Shown here: positions 1 through 11,700 of the stretch, one piece after another
Position numbering within the stretch: position 1 is the stretch's first letter
Layout: every line of letters starts with the position of its first letter
Assembly (NCBI GenBank): GCA_029962745.1
Contig: CM057162.1
Span: forward strand, 12,772,139 to 12,836,138
DNA from: Echinometra lucunter
Lineage: Eukaryota; Echinodermata; Echinoidea; Camarodonta; Echinometridae
Reading direction: 5' to 3'
DNA: 64,000 nt
Translations under genes and position numbers: made by a program
The notes under the pieces: generated by a model
What the model saw: the letters and a program-made list of their open reading frames with translations, nothing else
Database searches by the model: none
What the model was told of the DNA's origin: nothing

Positions 1-434
1 GAAAAAAACAGGCTTAACTGAAAAATTCAACAAAGCACTTGGACTGGGGCTGCAGGAGGAAGTTAATCGAAAAAAAAAAAGTATAGCAAAAACCGACGAA
101 TGAATGAACTTGCAGAGTTGGATTAAAAGAGCAGTGAATTGCTAAGAATAGAATACTGAAAGTCATATTGAAGTTGAAAAGGTAAATGTTACAAAAAAGA
201 AGAAAGTTTAGTGAAGGTAATTTGAATAGATGTGGTTAGTTTTGAGAAGTCAACAAAAAAAAACAAAAGGCTAAAATTCAAATGGAACAGTTGAGATTGT
301 AATTTTGTTGAAAGATTGAACCATAACACGGATGCATGGTAGACCAAACAAAAGAACTATAACATGGTGGCTATCTTTGACCCTGTAAAAGGCGGAAGAT
401 TGGGGCTGCATCACCTAAAGTTATGGGAGTCCAG

Positions 435-583
435 GGGCCCGTTTCATTAAAAACTTGTTATCAATAACAAATTGCAATAACTGTTATAAACTACTGAAAT
501 CCTCGCATCTGATTGGCTGAGAGCAAATTTTTTCATAGAAATGTGGCAATTGTTACTGATAACAAGTTTCCTGAAACGGGCCC
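435..583. mobile_element. Hairpin MITE, stem type A
   Basis: GGGCCCGTTTCA ends with the stem AACTTGTTATCARTAACAA. The core reads, on the minus strand, CAGCCAATCAGATGCGAGGA. Confidence 0.8.
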
Positions 584-929
584 AGATTTGACTATGGTAC
601 AACTCTGTACGAAATTTGGACGAAATCCGTGGCCAGTAGAGCGCACACAAGCAGACCATCCAAAATCAACCTTTTTGTGTATAAAAACGGAACAAGCGAG
701 GACGCTACCACCAAAAGTTATAGGCGGCTAAAAATGATTTTCTAATGATACACCTCCATAACAACTTTGAAAAAAATCCGTCAAGAGAGGTGGCCAGTAT
801 TTGAGCACAATTATTATGTGAAGCGGCGGCGGCGCCGATATGACTGCGCGTGCCGCGGCGGCGTAACGATGTTGAATAAAAAATATCCTCCGGTAGGCCT
901 ACTACGTACCGGCGGATCCAATAATTGAT

Positions 930-1099
930 CAGAAGCCGCGGAACGTTTTTAAAAGTGTGGGGGGGGGGGGCTGCGCATACAAACCAGGAAAATCACTTTC
1001 GGGTTTTTGTACAGCGGCAAAATAATGTGTAAACTCAAAAAAGTGGGGGGGGGGGCTGCAGCCCCCCCCCCCCCAGCTCCTATGGTTCCGCGGCCCCTG
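930..1099. mobile_element. Short MITE with CCGCGG ends, copy 1
   Basis: CAGAAGCCGCGGAACG at the left, GGTTCCGCGGCCCCTG at the right, separated by G and C runs. A second copy is at 52086-52242. Confidence 0.6.
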
Positions 1100-1770
1100 T
1101 TGATTCACTGTGCACATGATCACCAACTGATAATTTAAATGTGTTTCTTGAATCTAGAGCCTAATTAGAAATTTTCACAATGTATAAGTACAATGTATTT
1201 CTATTTTGCTTTGCGAGATCAATTTGAAACCCATGTACTGCAATGCAACTTCTGGTTGTGATGCATGAGATACTGTAATAAGGACCATTTTAATCTATTT
1301 ATCTCCCTTTCGTTTGATTAATTCAATTTGGAGCAAGTACCTCGACCCCCACCCCCCCCCCCCCCCCCCGAAAAGATAACTATATGCCATTGACAGTCTG
1401 ATAAAGTTTGCCTACTGCAAAGCACTGCACAATTTTCCGCATGCTTACACTGAAGTCCTCTAAGAAGAACAAGCATTTTAATAGTGCCACTGGATAGAGC
1501 CTTACAGCCATACTATCTTTTGAACTTTGATTTACAACTTTGCTTATATTCATTTGTTTGTTTTATATGTTTGCATTTGATGTATTTTTAATACTAAGGA
1601 AAATAAAACCAAACCAAACCAAACTAAAACCGACCCAATATTGTTCGGAGCTTCTATTTTTTTTTAGAAAAAGCATAAATACTTTAGAATACAGTCACAA
1701 AGGAAAAGTGACAACTTATGTGTATTCAGAGGAAGGACGTTAATTGGCCTGCAAAAAGGACCTGTGACCA

Positions 1771-1908
1771 GGGGAGCGTTCCATGAAGAGTTTTGTCGGT
1801 GATTTTCACTGACTAATTTGCTTTCAGCCAATCAGATGCGAGGATTTTAGTAGCTTATAACATTTGTCGGTGACTTTCACCGACAAAACTCTTCATGAAA
1901 AGCTCCCC
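1771..1908. mobile_element. Hairpin MITE, stem type B
   Basis: GGGGAGCGTTCCATGAAGAG ends with the stem TTTTGTCGGTGATTTTCACYG. Same AGCCAATCAGATGCGAGGAT core as the element at 435. Confidence 0.8.
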
Positions 1909-2491
1909 AGGGTACCATCATACAGTGTTTCATAACTATGATTCAGTACTAATCCAAAACGCCGACTCTGGCTTTGCAACAATGGAGGTATAAATGCAAC
2001 CAACTTACTGCGCAATTCCCAACTTCACCACGATACTACCTAAATTCAATTCAATTTCATTTATTTAATTCTCATTAAAAATAGCAGTGACACCCCTCGG
2101 AATCCGGGAATTCCATGCAATGTGTTATCAACTGCCCGACCTTCATCATTGTTCATATGGAAATGTTTTCAATAGACTTTCTCATAAATACATACACACT
2201 GATCATGCAGCCTTTCGGGACGGGTCCTTTCTTCGTAACACGACTTCAATCAAGAATAGCTGTGATAGTTTAACTATTGTTGACGACTGAAACGCCATTG
2301 TTATCGATGTATACATGGATTGGATTGGATTGGATTGGATAAACCTGGCACTCATTGCTAGTCTTACCTTTCTGACACGTTTTGAACATATTTAAAACAT
2401 TTAGTTTTACAAATGGTAACGGGCCGATGAAACTAAATGACCAATGGTGATGAGCAACATTTCATCTGAAAGGGTTTTTTTTGGGGGGGGC

Positions 2492-2630
2492 CAGTGTTGG
2501 GTGTCTTGAGACATGTCTCGAGACAGAGATTGTGTGTCTCGTGTCTCGTCTCGGTCTCGAACGCTAATGTCTCGGTCTCGGACGCTTATGTCTTGGTCTC
2601 GGTCTCTGTCCCGAAGGGAAATATCGCGTG
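2492..2630. repeat. GTCTCG-rich hAT-like MITE, partial
   Basis: Begins CAGTGTTGGGTGTCTTGAGA, then many GTCTCG words. The right end is lost. Confidence 0.5.
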
Positions 2631-2999
2631 TCTCGGAGGCCGAGAAATCGCCGATACACTGAAAAAGAGCTCAATTTTGACGAGTTAATCTCACTGCTTT
2701 ACTTCAATCTGTAGAATAAAATCACATTGTTTTTATTCTGAAAGTAAAAAGAATCCGAAAGAGAGTAGAGATTCAGAGTTGGATACCTGAAATACAGTTT
2801 GTAGATTTTTAATTTTTATTTAACAATCAGGGAATAAAATACAAAATACATAGGCCTACGCAGAAAAAAATAGAAGTAAACATAATTCAGAATTGACGGC
2901 CGGGCGCCCAACGACTATGTTACAAAAATGGCAAAACAAAAGTCCCACATCTGTAAGCCCCCCCCCCCCCCCCCCCCCCGCATTATACTCAAGCATTTA

Positions 3000-3152
3000 C
3001 AGTGTTGGGTGTCTTAAGACATGTCTCGGTTTCGAGACAGTGTTTCTCGTCTCGGTCTCGGACGCTAGTGTATCAGTCTCGGTCTCGGTCTTGGGATCAT
3101 TGTCTCGGTCTCGGTCTCTGTCTCGTCTGAGACTGTCTGGGACCCAACACTG
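3000..3152. mobile_element. GTCTCG-rich hAT-like MITE, complete
   Basis: CAGTGTTGGGTGTCTTAAGA at the left and GGGACCCAACACTG at the right are inverted repeats around a near-microsatellite of CTCGGT. Confidence 0.7.
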
Positions 3153-3834
3153 TTTTTTGCAGATCTCAAATTCACTTGCGCTGATGTTCTGCAAGCATCG
3201 AAAAAAGTGAGGACGTAATGAAGGTATGTGGTAAAGTTGACTAAAAGTGCTTTTTCCTGTGCCTTTCCCATTGAAATGGGCTGGTTCTCCTCGAAAAAAA
3301 ACAGCCTGTGCCGATTGTAGATAATAGGGTCAAGGAATAGTAATACTTCTAAAAACCGAGTGCGCCAACCTTTCAAAGTGTACAGGGGCAATAAAAATAT
3401 TATTTTTCCACCAAAATATAGATCGATACACTGTGTTAAAGTGTGATCAACAGACCATGTTGAGCAAATGAGACGTTGTTTCCATATGAGAAGAAAAGAA
3501 GACAAGGTTATAGCATAACGTGTCTCGCCCCGTTTCTGTGCAATCGTTCTTGCAGGTAAACTATATTTCACCTCATTTGACCTTTGACGTACCTACAAGA
3601 CTGCCTGCATAATAACATCGAGGTCCCTATAGGACATCTACCATCCAAGCTTGGTTACAAATGGGCTAGTGGTTCAAAAGTTAATAAACCCGGTAGAAAC
3701 TTGCAGTTAAATTTTAACATTTGACCATTGACCTCCATATAATGACATTTGACCCCAAAATAACATTGAGGTCGCTATAATCGTTCTAAAATCGCTTCAT
3801 TCTTGTTTCGGTCTGAAAGGCAACGAAAATCGTA

Positions 3835-3935
3835 ATTCTGAATTATGTCGGGAATGGCCTTTCACATGGAACGTTTTGTTATTGACATGCATCAATGGGC
3901 TTCCTTCATAAAAGGCCATCCCGACACAATTCTAA
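3835..3935. repeat. Short imperfect hairpin repeat
   Basis: GAATTATGTCGGGAATGGCC and the complement of GAATTGTGTCGGGATGGCC pair across a loop of about 30 bases. Confidence 0.5.
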
Positions 3936-4447
3936 GGCTCATTGGTCGCCAAAAATATGAAAATGACTGTATTTCACGAAACGGGCATAGCATAAAAAAA
4001 TTACTTCATCGAATTCAATGATCTTGGTATCATTCTCTTTGGCAGAAGATGCTTTACCCAATGAAGTAGAAAAGTTACATCTACGTTTTGAAGGTAAGTT
4101 ACTGAAAATCCACCGTTCTGCTTTTTCTGGGACACTCGGTATATATAAATGTAGGTGTGTGGGGTGTGTGCGTGTGTGTGCGTGTGTGTGCGTGTTGTGA
4201 GTGGGTGTGTGTGTGTGTGTGTTATCCAATGACTGCATGCACTCTTTTGGTGTGATATCGGGGGTCGAATGAATAGTGTTGACTACCTGTCAGTGAGTCT
4301 GTTTTTTACCGTTACATAAATTTGGTGACATGTGACCACTGTCCCAGCTATCGTTACATTTTATAATTATGCCTGTAGTTAATAGTAATCGTCAGAAAAT
4401 TCCTAACAGACCCGAACTCAAACTGTTCTATTATAGAATACATTGGC

Positions 4448-4592
4448 AGGGATGCCAGTTAGAATTGATCAGAGGGCCTGGAAATCACCCATAATGAAAT
4501 ATTTTGTACAAAAAAATTCTCAAACTTCGGCCTGAAAATAAATTTTCCAGGGCCTGAATGCAGGCTTTTGCCTGAAAACTTGCATCCCTGAA
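4448..4592. mobile_element. Small CAGGGATGC-ended MITE
   Basis: CAGGGATGCCAGTTA at the left, AAACTTGCATCCCTG at the right. 145 bases with repeated GGCCTGAAAA words inside. Confidence 0.6.
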
Positions 4593-6607
4593 ATGAGCAA
4601 TGCTGTGTTCCTCAGGAATCAGTTATGCTTGAATAATACATAAGACAGAGTTGACTTTATGGGCTTTGCCATTTTCTTCTATTTCTTATCACCGTCATTA
4701 TTATTGAATAGAGTTTTCTTAAATGTCAGAGATTCAGCTGAACTACAAATGTTCACACTGTTTTAATACATGTACATGTATATATTATACACTATGGCAA
4801 TAAAGGAAAAAATGAAAGCATTCATTCGCATTGTTTCAACACATGTATATTTTTCACACTAAGCCGATATATGAAAAAAGAGAGGCACATTTGCAAGAGT
4901 CAAGTAAGAGAGATAGCAGGCAACAGACTATTTAATACCAAATGTTTTATCATTATGCACATAATACACTCTGTTACATTCTGAAGTAAAATACTGTACA
5001 TTCTGCAAACTGCAAGCATATTGTGCATAAATAACTTAAAGCACTGAATCAAACTTTGCTGCTGACCATTCGAAAGGAGCCAAGATCATTTCAGTTGTTG
5101 TTGAATATTTGTAACAAACATATATATATTTAACACTTTATGAGGAGACACATCGTATGACATTTTGATTCGGTGTTCAGGGTATGCTTTTCACAGGTCT
5201 GTTTTTCTCCTGAATTAGTATTCTATAACTTCTGATTATCATTACTACTAAACAGAGAAAAAAAATGATTATGATAATAATAAATGAATAAGTAATACGG
5301 GGTAGTGTATAATTCCACCTAATTCTTTCTCGCATTATGTTGAAACATATAAATCTAAACATGGAGCACTTTTTGCAGTACATGCATCTCGTTCCTCATC
5401 TGAATGATTTTTGGTCTACACAAAATACAGACTCCCTCTGACAATTTAGCATTTCATTTATCACATTCTCAAGATAACACCCTGTGCACCATCTCCCTCC
5501 TTCACTATAGTTTGCAGTCTTTTTTTTTTTTTCAGTCACAGATGGAAAGTAGAAACCAGACAATCTTTTTATTCTGCAACTACAGAAATCTATGTTTGAT
5601 CACAAGCATACCAATTGCCAAGCAAACATTATATTTGTTAAAACTGCAATTAGCTTGGTTAAATCATAATGAAAGGGATAAACAATAATACATAAACTTT
5701 GTTAAACTTTATTACCTGTAACACTTTAGGCGATGTACCAACTGATATGTGCTACAGATGAGGTCAAAGAAAGATTTTAATAGAGGGTATTTAGAGAAAT
5801 GTACATCTCTTAGCCATCAATTTGTCTTAGCCTTAAAGCCGGAAGTCTGGGGCTGCTACAAGGACGTTACTGTAAACGTGAAATATTTCACGGTGTGGAA
5901 ATTTTTGCACATTTCACACAGCACGACACTTGCGCGTAGATAAAACCATGCAAAATATTTTGGTTAATTTGTATGTAAATACAGTTATTCTAGAAAAGTC
6001 TGCGAAAATTAAAAATGCGCAGTTGTCTTTTAACTCGGCTGAGCGGGGAAAATCAATAGTGCTAAAAATATCCACTTTTCCAATAACTCATGCCAATCTT
6101 CTATTACCTTTTGCAGTACTGTCTGAAGTAAAGTATTACAAGTGGAAAAAAGAGCATATCCTACTTCACAGTCATAGAACTGCACAGCAACTAAAGATCA
6201 GAAAAAGAGTATTTGGTTAAAACCTAAAGAATTCCCCCCCCCCCCCCTAAATAAAATGGAACAGTTGACATTCCTATGTAAATTTCCACATCTCATGCAA
6301 CTGCAATTTTTACACATAAGTAACAGATCACATCTGTTCAGTAAGTTCAGTAAAAGCAGTTTTTTGCTTCAGACGTAAAGTATTTCTCCCCTAAACGGCA
6401 CCAAACACCGCAAAAAAGGAACAGTTGGCATCACTGTATATAATTTAACACAGAGTTTAAGAGCCTTCTGGCTCCCAGGAGGCAATATCTCTCTTTATGT
6501 CAGGGCAATATCTTAGCTCACTTCATCACGCTCATGTAGTTTTCAATGTTCATATCTTTTTTTACAGTTTGCCTGCTAAAGTATATCAAGACATACCAAA
6601 AACAAAC

Positions 6608-7113
6608 TATACAGGCTACTCTCGATGTAAGGAGGTGGTTGGGACCGAGCCTTTTTCCTTGTTAAAACAAAACCTTGTTATAACTAATCATAATAAAAAC
6701 AATAACATTACAAAATTGTGTAACTGTCATTGCCGATCTATACACACTAATACACACGAGTGAATTACACACTCCTTCTTACACAATGCGCAGTTCTTTG
6801 TACATGTACATTCACCGTGTTCTTTTCTTAAACTAAGCCTGTCACAATCTTTGTCGATTACAGAAGGCAGGTCTTGATCAATGACATTCGGTTATTTTTT
6901 CCTACCTCGTTATAACAAGTCACATTTCTTATTATTTTCTTTGTCTTGCGGTCAACAAGATAAGCTTGTTATAATGAAATCTTGTTACAACCGTGCTCAT
7001 AAGCGGGTTGGTGCCCTGTTAGGTGGCATGTAAAATCTTTTGGGACCGAGGAAATGTCTTTGTTGTAACGAAACCTCATATCCGTGCTCGTTATATCGAG
7101 AGTAGCCTGTATA
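6608..7113. mobile_element. pogo/mariner-like MITE
   Basis: TATACAGGCTACTCTCGATG at the left and ATCGAGAGTAGCCTGTATA at the right, with TA at the edges. Subterminal TTGTTATAAC words. Confidence 0.75.
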
Positions 7114-8562
7114 ATCTGAGAACTAAAGGATTTTGGAAGATTTTGCATCAGTATTTGACTTGACAATCAAAAGGGTAAAATTTTACTCATGGAGGCTCTG
7201 ATTGGTCATGATATTAAATCTCAATGCTACAGGCTTCCTTGCAGCAGAAAAGGAGACATCGACTCAAAATTGGTAATGATACCAGACCGGGGGGTTTATA
7301 AGGATGTTCAGAAAGTTAGGAATGTCTTTACAAACAACTTGAATATGGCAAGCCAAATGAGATTCTCAATCATTATAAATTGCATCAGCCATTAAAAGGT
7401 CAAATATGCAGACGTAGGTTAACGTTGCTATTGTTAAACTTTACACCCATTTTTACTGTGAAGTGTATGTTTTGCCACAATTTAATTGCGATTATAGGAA
7501 ATTCAGTCACACTTTGTTAAAACATCAGGAAAATATCAAATATGCAGACATAGATTAACGTTGCTATTGTTTACACCCAATTTTATTCTGAAGTGTATGT
7601 TTCGCCACAATTTCACCGAGATTATAGGAAATTCAGTCACACTGTTAAAACATCAGGAAAAACCCATTTGGCAATTTATATTCAAGTCGTTCGTAAAGTC
7701 ATTCGTAACTTTACAAACAGCTTTATGAAACACCCCCCTGGTATGCTAATGCCTACAATTCAAAGCCACTTCGGCCTTTGCTGACTAGAAGGCTGACACT
7801 ACACTATAACAAGCATCAATCTTAGAAAACATGTATACATACAATAATGATGGTGATGCCCATCATCACCATCATCATCATCATCATCACCATTACTATT
7901 TAGGATTATTTTAAATATAAGGACTATGCATGTGTGAATATCCCTATCTGATGCAATGCTCGCATTTCGCAATCCTTGTGCCCTCATTCGGTTCAGTTGC
8001 AACAGTAATTCAGAGCGTTAATTCTGGGAGATGGGTCAAGAACGGTACCATCAACACCTTACACTAGTCGCCTTTTCGGCTATTAATCTAAATGATTATA
8101 GACTTTTAACACTTCATATTTTCCCTGGGCTCTCACTGCTAGTACTGCTAACCCATCCTTTTCCTTCCCTGTACTTGGGATCCCAGTCAGTTGAATATTT
8201 CTTCAACTGGTCAAGTCTCACTCGCGGCATCTCCTATCTTGGAATAGTTGTTGACCCATGAGTTGGAAGATACATGTAGGCCTCTCGTGGCACAGACGTT
8301 GGAGGCGCATGCATTGAGAAACTTGAGAACTTTGCAATTTTTACGAATAACAAATTACATCTGGATCATACAGTGTGCACTGAGGTTCATCCGTTCATCC
8401 TTGCTGGCTTTGGTCTTTCGATTAAGCAAACAAGAAAAGTCCATGATTGATTTTGGCACACAAACAGTGAACATGTATAGTTTAAACCAGAGAATGTGGC
8501 AATGCAAGCTCACGACATAGCTAGTTCAGACTTAATACAACGCTGTGCTCCTGAATGTAATA

Positions 8563-8715
8563 CTATGATGATTCTGAGGCATTTTGAGCACCATCTCCAT
8601 CCTCCAGATAGTTTTCTGTCTTCATGTCGGTGAGACCAAGGTGGTCATTCTCTTCTTCTGACCGTTCGTAATCTTCAACGATCATCTCTGGGTCGGCCTC
8701 CGGAGCGTATACATT
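8563..8715 (-). CDS. ZPR1: ZPR1 exon 11 with stop (residues 407-456)
   Basis: Encodes [20 protein letters not shown], then [18 protein letters not shown] and a short acidic/Ser tail ending in TAG at 8565-8563. The acceptor follows a clean TTTCATTTCAG. Confidence 0.96.
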   Translation of the reverse strand, partial: NVYAPEADPEMIVEDYERSEEENDHLGLTDMKTENYLEDGDGAQNASESS

Positions 8716-11700
8716 CTGAAATGAAACAGATAGTGATTACAATAAGAATAAGATGATGATAAAATGACAATGATGAGAAGAGGAAGAAGAGGAAGAAGAA
8801 GAAGAAAATGAAGAAGAAAAAGAAGAAAAAGAAGAAGCTGAAGAAGATACAGCAGAAGATGAAGAAGAAAAAGAAGAAAAAAAGAAAAAGAAGATGATGA
8901 AGATGATGAAAAAAAAGAAAAAGAAGAAGATAAAAGAAAAAAAGAAGATAGAAGAAGAAAAAGAAGAAAAAGAAGAAAAAGAAAAAGAAGAGGTGAAGAA
9001 GATGAAGATAAGGGAAAAATAATTATAAAAACAATAATAATACATAAATAAATGAATAAATAAATAAATAAACAAATAAATGAATAAAAGAATACAAGGA
9101 AAAAAGAAGAGAAAATGATGAAGAAAGAGAAAATTAAACATCAACAACACTTGCACAATGGTAATAAGCAAGATCAGGGAATTCTGTACTGGTTATAATA
9201 TCATCGTTATTACTTATCATCATTTTGATTTGATTATCATCACGCTTATTACCATTATCACTTTTAATACTACCATAACAACATTATCATTAGGTATAAA
9301 CATTTGCTTTGTTCCTTTCACTTTGTTAATGGATAAGTCTACCGTTTTCATGTAGGAACGACAAGACCTTGAGTCCTGTCATATAAACTGCATCATATTA
9401 AGGCTATTGTCCCATCTACTGCAGACCATCTGACAGAGATTGTCAAGGTTATGTTTCCGGACAGTAAAATTGCCCAGGAGTTTGCATCGAAACAAACAAA
9501 ATCAACAGCCATAGCGAGGACCCTTGAAGTTCCCTTATTAGAACAGGATCATTCATCATCAATGACATGTACATAGTCACTAAATAAATTACATACTTGT
9601 ATACATGTATAGATTACTGCAAAATAAACAAAATTCGCAATCCTTGAGATACTGTGTAGGAAAGTACACGACAGGTAAGAATAGGATTTCAGAGCTGCCA
9701 ACCCAAAATGGAAAAAAATCCTATTCTGTATTTCCTTTTATCCTATTTTCATGCCAAAAATCCTATTTTTGCATGAAAATTTTAAAAATACAACAGTGTG
9801 ATTCCCCTTTCACTCTCTATGATATCCTCAAGAAAATGCAATATTACTGTATGACTTACTTACTTTGATCCTAAATCTTCTACATTGTACTTCTTTTATT
9901 GAAAATGATCTACAGTACAAAATAGAGTACACCGAGCATCGGGATAAACTTAAATGTTGATAAAATAACATGAAAATAAGATAAAATAAAGGCAATAAAG
10001 AATCAATGTCAGAACTTTCAAAAATCCTATTTTCATGGGAAAAATCCTATTGTCACATTCTCTCCAAAAAATCCCACTAAATAGGATAAAATCCTACCAC
10101 TTGGCAGCTCTGGGATTTTTTTTCTGAAAATAGGATTTTTATGGTAAAATCATAGGATTTTTGGTCCAGTGAGGTTGGCAGCTCTGAATACCTATAGAAA
10201 GGTGTATGCATGTCATATGCACATGCACCATGTTAAGGCTGTTAGTCCCATACCTGTAAATAGCTGTTGCCAGCTGGGTCCTTGAGGACGATGGTTACAA
10301 ACAATTCTCCAGCTATAACCTGCCATATGAACAACAAGAGAATCAGTTCACACAATAAATACAAAGGGAACATGTTTACGAATTTCCAGCATAACAGATA
10401 ATACTTCTGGGCCCCACGACATAAAACTTATCATTAATGGTAACTCTGCCATCAATGGTAACTACCATGGTAACACTGCTCAACAGCCAATCAAATTCAA
10501 GGTTTCCTTGGAAGTAACAACTGATGGCAAACTTACCAGCAATGGTAAGTTTTATGCAAAGGGGCCATGGAGTGTGATCAGTTCGTCACGGACGGACATT
10601 TTAAAAAAATCCCAACTTTGAAGGCCTGTAAAATTTAGGTGACAAGGTATCACAGATTACTTTATGGTTTATTATGAAGGAATACAACCAAACTCCACTC
10701 CGAATCGTAGTGACGTCATTTAAATCTCTCAATTGGCTACGATTTAAAGCTGATTTGGCCTCTACTCCAACCACAAGGCTTGCAGTTAACCAAAATTTTC
10801 TATCATTATTCCAAACTTCAATTATGATAATTTTACTTGTTTAAAACTTCATATTTCGTCACATAGGCGACAAAAACTTATATCTCAAAAATGTTTAATC
10901 TTCAGTAGAGCCAAATGGCTTCCTTAGCATTACAGCCCATGGCAGCAGTCAACTTCCATAATATCAATAGCGGCCTAATCTTTGCAGATGGGTATGTGAG
11001 GGTTTGAAAATACATTTTCAGCGTTCCTAGCTATAAGATTATGAGAATATTAAACCAAATTTCACCAAAAAGTGAGATACAAAGTCTTGTCACCTCAGTG
11101 ACGATTTAATGCGAAATGTCATTTGTTCGAAAATCACGTCGCAGTCGGATTGTATAGAGCTCGGAGGGCTTGAAACATGAACATCATGTGATTTTGAAAT
11201 TATGAGAGTTTAACAGAGAAATGAAAAGAGAAGTATGAATATAAAAACATAATATGAAACAAATACTGTTGCCAATGCAAGGATATTTACGTTCTTTCAT
11301 CGATCTCACCTTATCGAGCTTCCCCAGAAAGGTTTTCATGTTGTTCCCGAATCCAGCACCTGCACTGTCTCCAAACACGAAGGGATTTTGCTCCCCAAGA
11401 TCGTTTTTGACATCCACAAGCATGCCCTCTAGTGTTGTGAATTTGCCACCCTTGGACGCCATTGGAGAGTGCGCGAAGTCTAGATCTGGTATTTCAAGGT
11501 TACACGTTCCTGACTGCAGGTGATCAATGGAAAGAAAAAGGAATCCACTTTACTCGGAACACTAAGAATACATGAAGAGATTATATGCAAAAACCGATGA
11601 ACGCCAAGTAAGGTCACTACTGTATAGTACAAAATAATACTTTTGAAATGATACATTATCATCAAGATCATCATCTTCATCTTCTTCATCATCATCATTA

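Larger units (their letters stand above)
1..8562. other. Gene-free flank downstream of ZPR1
   Basis: No exon with family similarity was recognised on either strand. It holds the MITEs listed separately, A/C-rich retroelement tails (1595-1640 CCAAA repeats, 2317-2340 GGATT repeats), (GT)n at 4155-4222 and many C or G runs. The stretches 5110-6600 and 7114-8562 show only low-copy AT-rich DNA and small repeats. Confidence 0.6.

Noticed and set aside
3065..3571. 168-codon minus-strand frame
   Set aside because: Starts in unique AT-rich DNA and ends in the GTCTCG MITE; no family resemblance.
8737..9171. 144-codon minus-strand frame of Phe/Ser
   Set aside because: Translation of a (GAA)n tract; low complexity with no start context.
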